Below are positions 60,449 to 64,000 of a DNA stretch of 64,000 nt, piece after piece (the stretch's first letter is position 1; each line of letters opens with the position of its first letter). Origin of the DNA: Aureitalea sp. L0-47 (lineage in GTDB: Bacteria; Bacteroidota; Bacteroidia; Flavobacteriales; Flavobacteriaceae); contig NZ_JAFMTQ010000010.1 in the NCBI RefSeq assembly GCF_026126405.1, positions 1-64,000 on the forward strand. The letters run 5' to 3'. The notes beneath the pieces are model-generated. The model had not been told where the DNA came from. It ran no database searches and was given only the letters and a program-made list of their open reading frames with translations. Position numbers and translations under genes: made by a program.

Positions 60449-62350
60449 ATGAGAAAGTTTATTTTTTTTATACTAGTGATCATTGGCTCTGTTTCTGTGG
60501 CCCCAACCTACGGGCAGGAATACAGAACTCATGAGGTGAAGGCTGGAGAAACCATCTACAGTATCTCCAAACAATACGGTGTCACTGAGCAGGCCATTTA
60601 TGCGCTCAATCCAGATGCAAAGAATGGCTTAAGATCGAATACGGTGCTAATTATTCCTTCGGAAAGTACTGCTGCGGTTCAAGAGAAGGTAACCTTCAAA
60701 AAACACCGTGTGAAACGTAAAGAAACCTTGTTTAGCATTGCTCAGCGATACAATATTACGGTTGATGATTTGAAGAAATACAACAAGGAATTGTATTCGC
60801 GTCCGCTAAAAAAAGGAGAGCGTATTCAGATACCGATAATAGAGATTGTTCCAACGGATAATACATCGGTCACTAACATTGAAACCAATACCAGTAATAA
60901 AGGAAAACATACTGTTCAGCCGAAAGAAACCAAATACGGTATTGCTCGGAAGTACGGAATTACCATTGCTGAACTTGAGACATTGAATCCTATGATAGGT
61001 GAAAATCTTCAAATAGGCACGGTTTTGAATGTTCCTAAAGACCCGGTGATGGAAAGCGCAACCATTGAAGATGAGAACTTCGAATTCTACGAGGTGTTAC
61101 CCAAAGAAGGATTCTTCCGTTTGAAAGTAAAACTCGGACTCAGCCAGGAGGAGATTATTGCCTTGAATCCTTATGCTGAAGCCGGTTTGAAAGAGGGAAT
61201 GATCCTGAAAATTCCGAAGGAGAGCGCTTCAGACGATGGATCAAAGACAGTTATCGTTAATCTAGAAGATGGAATTTCAAACTACAAAAAGAAAAAGATT
61301 GCTGTCATGTTGCCCTTCCAACTCACAAAATCGGACAGGGACTCCTTGAAGAATAATGCAGATCTTATCCGCGATAATGGTGCATTGCGTGTAGCACTCG
61401 ACTTCTACAGCGGTGTTTTATTGGCCGCTGAATTTGCCAAGGACAAAGGAATCTCTGTAGAGATCGATGTGTATGATACAGAGGGTAAGTTGGACAAAGT
61501 AAGTTCGATCATTTCACGCAATGATTTCAGCGATGTTGATGCGGTTATCGGGCCATTACTTAGGAGGAACGTAGAGCGTGCAGCTTCGGAACTAAAAAGA
61601 ACAGATACCCCGATATTCTCTCCATTGAGTAACCGGGAGATCAAGATTTCGGCCAACCTGTTTCAAACATTACCGTCGGATGAAATGTTGCAAAAGGCAA
61701 TGTTAGAATATCTCCGGGATAATTCCGAAGGAAAAAACATCATCATTATTAGTGATTCTAAAAAGGCATCACAAAAAGCGGCTCTTCTAAGTGCAATGCC
61801 GGGAGCCAAAGCACTGACGCCGCGTGAAAAAGGCTTCTTTTACGATACCGATATCAGTTCCAAGCTGGATGCTACCCGTGAGAATTGGGTCATCCTGGAA
61901 TCTGTGGATCCCGTAATTGTAGCAAATGTGGTTGGATTGCTGAATGGTATGCCTGATACGGTTACGATCCGGTTGTTCACCCTGGATAAGAACGACGCCT
62001 ATAATTATCACGATGTTTCCAATTTGCATTTGGCGAAGTTGAATTTCACTTTCCCTTCTGTGAGTAAGAGTTACAACTACAAAGACAAGAATGCTTTTCT
62101 TGTGAGTTATAAAAACAAATACAATGTCCTTCCCAATCGTTTCGCGGTTCGGGGCTTTGATGTGGCCTATGACATACTTCTTCGTCTGGCGGTCGCAGAT
62201 GACGTTTACGATGCAAATGACCCCAAAGTAGAAACCGAGTATATAGAGAACAAATTTCGCTACACTAAGAAGATGTTCTCAGGATATCAGAACAATGCGT
62301 TGTATATCATCAAATACAACCAGGATCTTCAATTTGAAGTTGTAGAATGA
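60449..62350 (+). CDS. LysM-repeat protein fused to a periplasmic-binding-type domain
   Basis: 633 residues with a signal peptide ending near YGQ (residue 23). Three clear LysM repeats: THEVKAGETIYSISKQYGV (about 27-70), KHRVKRKETLFSIAQRYNI (about 85-128), KHTVQPKETKYGIARKYGI (about 150-192). A fourth is degenerate (YEVLPKEGFFRLKVKLGLS, about 206-250). Residues about 275-633 resemble a type 1 periplasmic-binding fold: KKKIAVMLPFQLTKSDRDSL, ALDFYSGVLLAAEFAKDKGI, DVDAVIGPLLRRNVERAASELKR. It probably binds peptidoglycan and senses or binds another ligand in the periplasm. It is 7 nt after guaA and overlaps the OsmC gene by 4 nt. Confidence 0.87.
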   Translation: MRKFIFFILVIIGSVSVAPTYGQEYRTHEVKAGETIYSISKQYGVTEQAIYALNPDAKNGLRSNTVLIIPSESTAAVQEKVTFKKHRVKRKETLFSIAQRYNITVDDLKKYNKELYSRPLKKGERIQIPIIEIVPTDNTSVTNIETNTSNKGKHTVQPKETKYGIARKYGITIAELETLNPMIGENLQIGTVLNVPKDPVMESATIEDENFEFYEVLPKEGFFRLKVKLGLSQEEIIALNPYAEAGLKEGMILKIPKESASDDGSKTVIVNLEDGISNYKKKKIAVMLPFQLTKSDRDSLKNNADLIRDNGALRVALDFYSGVLLAAEFAKDKGISVEIDVYDTEGKLDKVSSIISRNDFSDVDAVIGPLLRRNVERAASELKRTDTPIFSPLSNREIKISANLFQTLPSDEMLQKAMLEYLRDNSEGKNIIIISDSKKASQKAALLSAMPGAKALTPREKGFFYDTDISSKLDATRENWVILESVDPVIVANVVGLLNGMPDTVTIRLFTLDKNDAYNYHDVSNLHLAKLNFTFPSVSKSYNYKDKNAFLVSYKNKYNVLPNRFAVRGFDVAYDILLRLAVADDVYDANDPKVETEYIENKFRYTKKMFSGYQNNALYIIKYNQDLQFEVVE

Positions 62351-62757
62351 GTACTTCCAAAGTAATCTATCTGGGAGAGCTGAGAACGGAATGCGAGCAC
62401 TTGCGTTCCGGCAGTACTTTCATTACAGATGCTCCGTTAGACAATAACGGTAAGGGAGAAGCCTTTTCTCCTACCGATACTGTGGCGACAGGGCTTGCGA
62501 ATTGTATGATCACCGTGATGGGAATCAAGGCCCGGGATCTCGAGGTTGATATGAAAGGGGCGGTCGCCATTGTCACCAAAGAAATGGCATCCAACCCTAG
62601 ACGCATTGCCAAAATAAAAGTGGAACTGTCTCTTCCGTTTGATATTTCTGATAAACACAGGAAGATTCTAGAAAATACGGGAAACACTTGCCCTGTAATC
62701 CATAGCCTGCATCCCGATATTGAAAAAGATATTCAATATAAGTGGGACCAGGTCTAG
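62347..62757 (+). CDS. OsmC/Ohr-family protein
   Basis: 136 residues. The two redox cysteines of the family are present: Cys in LANCMITVMGI and Cys in GNTCPVIHSL. The N-terminal GSTFITDAPLDNNGKGEAFSPTDTVATGLANC is the typical substrate-binding region. Members reduce organic hydroperoxides or bind thiols, in the cytoplasm. The start overlaps the stop of the LysM gene (ATGA). The role may be peroxide protection; the exact substrate cannot be told. Confidence 0.9.
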   Translation: MSTSKVIYLGELRTECEHLRSGSTFITDAPLDNNGKGEAFSPTDTVATGLANCMITVMGIKARDLEVDMKGAVAIVTKEMASNPRRIAKIKVELSLPFDISDKHRKILENTGNTCPVIHSLHPDIEKDIQYKWDQV

Positions 62758-62808
62758 GCTCTTAACATTTCCATTTCAATAATTTCCGAATTTCTCCGTT
62801 AGGTCTTT

Positions 62809-63345
62809 ATGAAATTTTTATTCGCAATTGTTTTAGGTGCTTTCTTTCTTATCACACCCGCGAACGATAAGGAGAAGTTTCATTGGGATCAAAACAGGCC
62901 ACTTAACTGGACCGATTTCCGGGGAAGTCCCGAAGGTCCGCAGGATTTTGTTGCCAGTACCAACAGTGGCATATCCTTATCGTATTCTATCGGAAAACAG
63001 GATGGGAGATATACCTTCGATTATTCCGTTCACAGTAATTTTTATCCGAAAGATTCCTGGTATAGGCCGGAATCTGCTTCGGAATACATACTCAAGCACG
63101 AGCAAACACATTTCGATATTTCTGAACTTCACGCACGTAAACTAAGGAAAGCTTTGGCCGGACTCAGGGTAACCTCAAGTGTAAAAAGTGATGCTGATGA
63201 GATCTATCGTCAAACCGAAAGGGAGCGTAGAGATATGCAGCAGGCCTATGACGACGATAGTGATCATTCAAAGATACGCGACGCGGAAATGCAATGGCGC
63301 TTATTTGTCGCTTCCGAATTAGAGAAATATGCAGCCTGGGAATAA
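62809..63345 (+). CDS. DUF922-like exported metalloprotein
   Basis: 178 residues with a short signal peptide (MKFLFAIVLGAFFLITPAN). The HEQTHFDISELHARKLRKAL stretch contains HExxH, typical of the DUF922 family of predicted zinc proteases. RPLNWTDFRGSPE at about 29-41 is the family's other conserved element. The C-terminal third is a charged helix (RQTERERRDMQQAYDDD). It probably acts in the periplasm; the substrate is unknown. It is 51 nt after the OsmC gene. The DUF3820 gene begins inside its last codons. Confidence 0.82.
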   Translation: MKFLFAIVLGAFFLITPANDKEKFHWDQNRPLNWTDFRGSPEGPQDFVASTNSGISLSYSIGKQDGRYTFDYSVHSNFYPKDSWYRPESASEYILKHEQTHFDISELHARKLRKALAGLRVTSSVKSDADEIYRQTERERRDMQQAYDDDSDHSKIRDAEMQWRLFVASELEKYAAWE

Positions 63346-63565
63346 TTCTGAATTTCCGGACAAGGCCCATCTAATCGAACTGGCCAACTACAAAATGCCT
63401 TTCGGCAAATACAAGGATGAATACCTGGTAAATCTCCCTGAGGCCTATTATGTATGGTTCAAACAGAAAGGATTTCCTCAGGGTAAACTGGGTAGATTCA
63501 TGCAGGAAATGCACGAGTTGAAAATCAATGGCCTTGAAGGTCTCCTGCGGAAATTGATCCACTGA
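63329..63565 (+). CDS. DUF3820-family protein
   Basis: 78 residues. KMPFGKYKDEYLVNLPEAYYVWFKQKGFPQGKLGRFMQEMHELKINGLEGLLRKL is the DUF3820 pattern. A related short sequence is the C-terminal part of the exonuclease near 42.7 kb, where it is fused. It begins 17 nt inside the DUF922 gene; a start at 63329 gives MQPGNNSEF. The function is not established as far as I know. Confidence 0.82.
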   Translation: MQPGNNSEFPDKAHLIELANYKMPFGKYKDEYLVNLPEAYYVWFKQKGFPQGKLGRFMQEMHELKINGLEGLLRKLIH

Positions 63566-63610
63566 TCAATTGACCTCAGAAATTGTTAATTGATTTTTCC
63601 GAATTATCCT

Positions 63611-63639
63611 TTGCCCTAGGTGATAAATACCTATCTTTA
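63611..63639 (+). promoter_or_regulatory. Promoter of pyrG
   Basis: TTG at 63611-63613, an 18-nt spacer and TATCTTTA at 63632-63639; the transcript would start near 63643, 30 nt before the ATG at 63674. The string ATACCTATCTTT also occurs at the FabH-like gene promoter. Confidence 0.6.
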
Positions 63640-63673
63640 CATCCCGTATAGATAACATCAAGGCTTCGACTTC

Positions 63674-64000
63674 ATGGGCAATACAAAGTATATCTTCGTT
63701 ACGGGAGGAGTATCATCATCTTTAGGTAAAGGAATCATTGCGGCATCACTGGCTAAACTACTGCAAGCCAGGGGATATCGTGTTACAATTCAGAAACTTG
63801 ATCCGTATATCAATGTGGATCCCGGCACTCTTAATCCGTATGAACACGGTGAATGTTATGTCACCGACGATGGGGCCGAAACCGATCTGGACCTGGGTCA
63901 TTACGAGCGATTTCTAAACGTACCTACTTCACAAGCGAACAACGTTACCACGGGCAGAATTTATCAGAGCGTGATCGAAAAAGAGCGCAGAGGAGAGTTC
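63674..64000 (+). CDS. pyrG: CTP synthase, N-terminal part (runs off the window)
   Basis: 109 codons are visible with no stop before the window end. [80 protein letters not shown] is the strongly conserved start of CTP synthase: the P-loop [12 protein letters not shown] and the [16 protein letters not shown] segment. The enzyme converts UTP to CTP using glutamine. ATG 63674 is the family start. Confidence 0.97.
   Translation, partial: MGNTKYIFVTGGVSSSLGKGIIAASLAKLLQARGYRVTIQKLDPYINVDPGTLNPYEHGECYVTDDGAETDLDLGHYERFLNVPTSQANNVTTGRIYQSVIEKERRGEF

Overview
The window comes from a Bacteroidota chromosome, almost certainly a member of the Flavobacteriaceae. Evidence: several proteins end in a type IX secretion (T9SS) sorting domain; there is a PorP/SprF-OmpA pair, a TonB-dependent receptor, a bacillithiol gene (bshC) and the rpmB-rpmG-DUF4295-ftsY block typical of this group. 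Promoters follow the Bacteroidota pattern (TTG, about 20 nt, TAnnTTTG) and Shine-Dalgarno sequences are rare. I saw no rRNA, tRNA, CRISPR array, integrase or insertion sequence. Most of the window is ordinary vertically inherited gene content.

Layout. 0-4.3 kb (+): tail of a PorP/SprF-like gene, an OmpA lipoprotein-like cell-envelope protein, then idi, a QueD/PTPS-like gene, manA and a small unknown. 4.3-9.7 kb: minus-strand lipoprotein, DUF819 transporter-like protein and hydrolase, a plus-strand S1/P1 nuclease, then a minus-strand DoxX-alkB-TIGR03643 operon. 9.7-22.7 kb is the most unusual part: a 2738-residue T9SS surface protein with nested domain insertions, then a cluster of three phage-tail-collar (MdpB-like) genes with a signal-less periplasmic-binding-fold protein, a Tat-signal protein resembling intradiol dioxygenases without their metal ligands, and a divergent PRMT-like methyltransferase. 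No phage structural, lysis or integration genes accompany it, so it looks like a cellular system of unknown purpose.

22.8-35.5 kb: htpG, a TetR-ABC1 kinase operon with candidate operators, an S9 peptidase, a FabH-like ketosynthase, a TonB-type receptor, a CoA-binding protein and a sodium:solute symporter. 35.6-45.8 kb (mostly +): a secreted sortilin-type repeat protein, recR, a family 2 glycosyltransferase, a 2-oxoacid dehydrogenase E2, an exported CxxC protein (minus), an exonuclease, a FAH-family enzyme, an orphan Hpt protein, cinA and the ribosomal protein trio. 45.8-54.5 kb: ftsY behind a long structured leader holding a palindromic repeat, a methyltransferase, rimO, a sialidase-fold protein whose signal peptide contains a dispersed repeat, a glycosyltransferase, a Dabb lipoprotein, a TPR lipoprotein (minus), and a sigma factor/anti-sigma pair. 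54.6-64 kb: an M14 peptidase (minus), then bshC, guaA, a LysM/binding-protein fusion, an OsmC protein, DUF922 and DUF3820 proteins and the start of pyrG.

Family assignments rest on motifs read by eye and on memory of the families; no database search was run. Promoter and terminator calls are sequence-pattern calls only.
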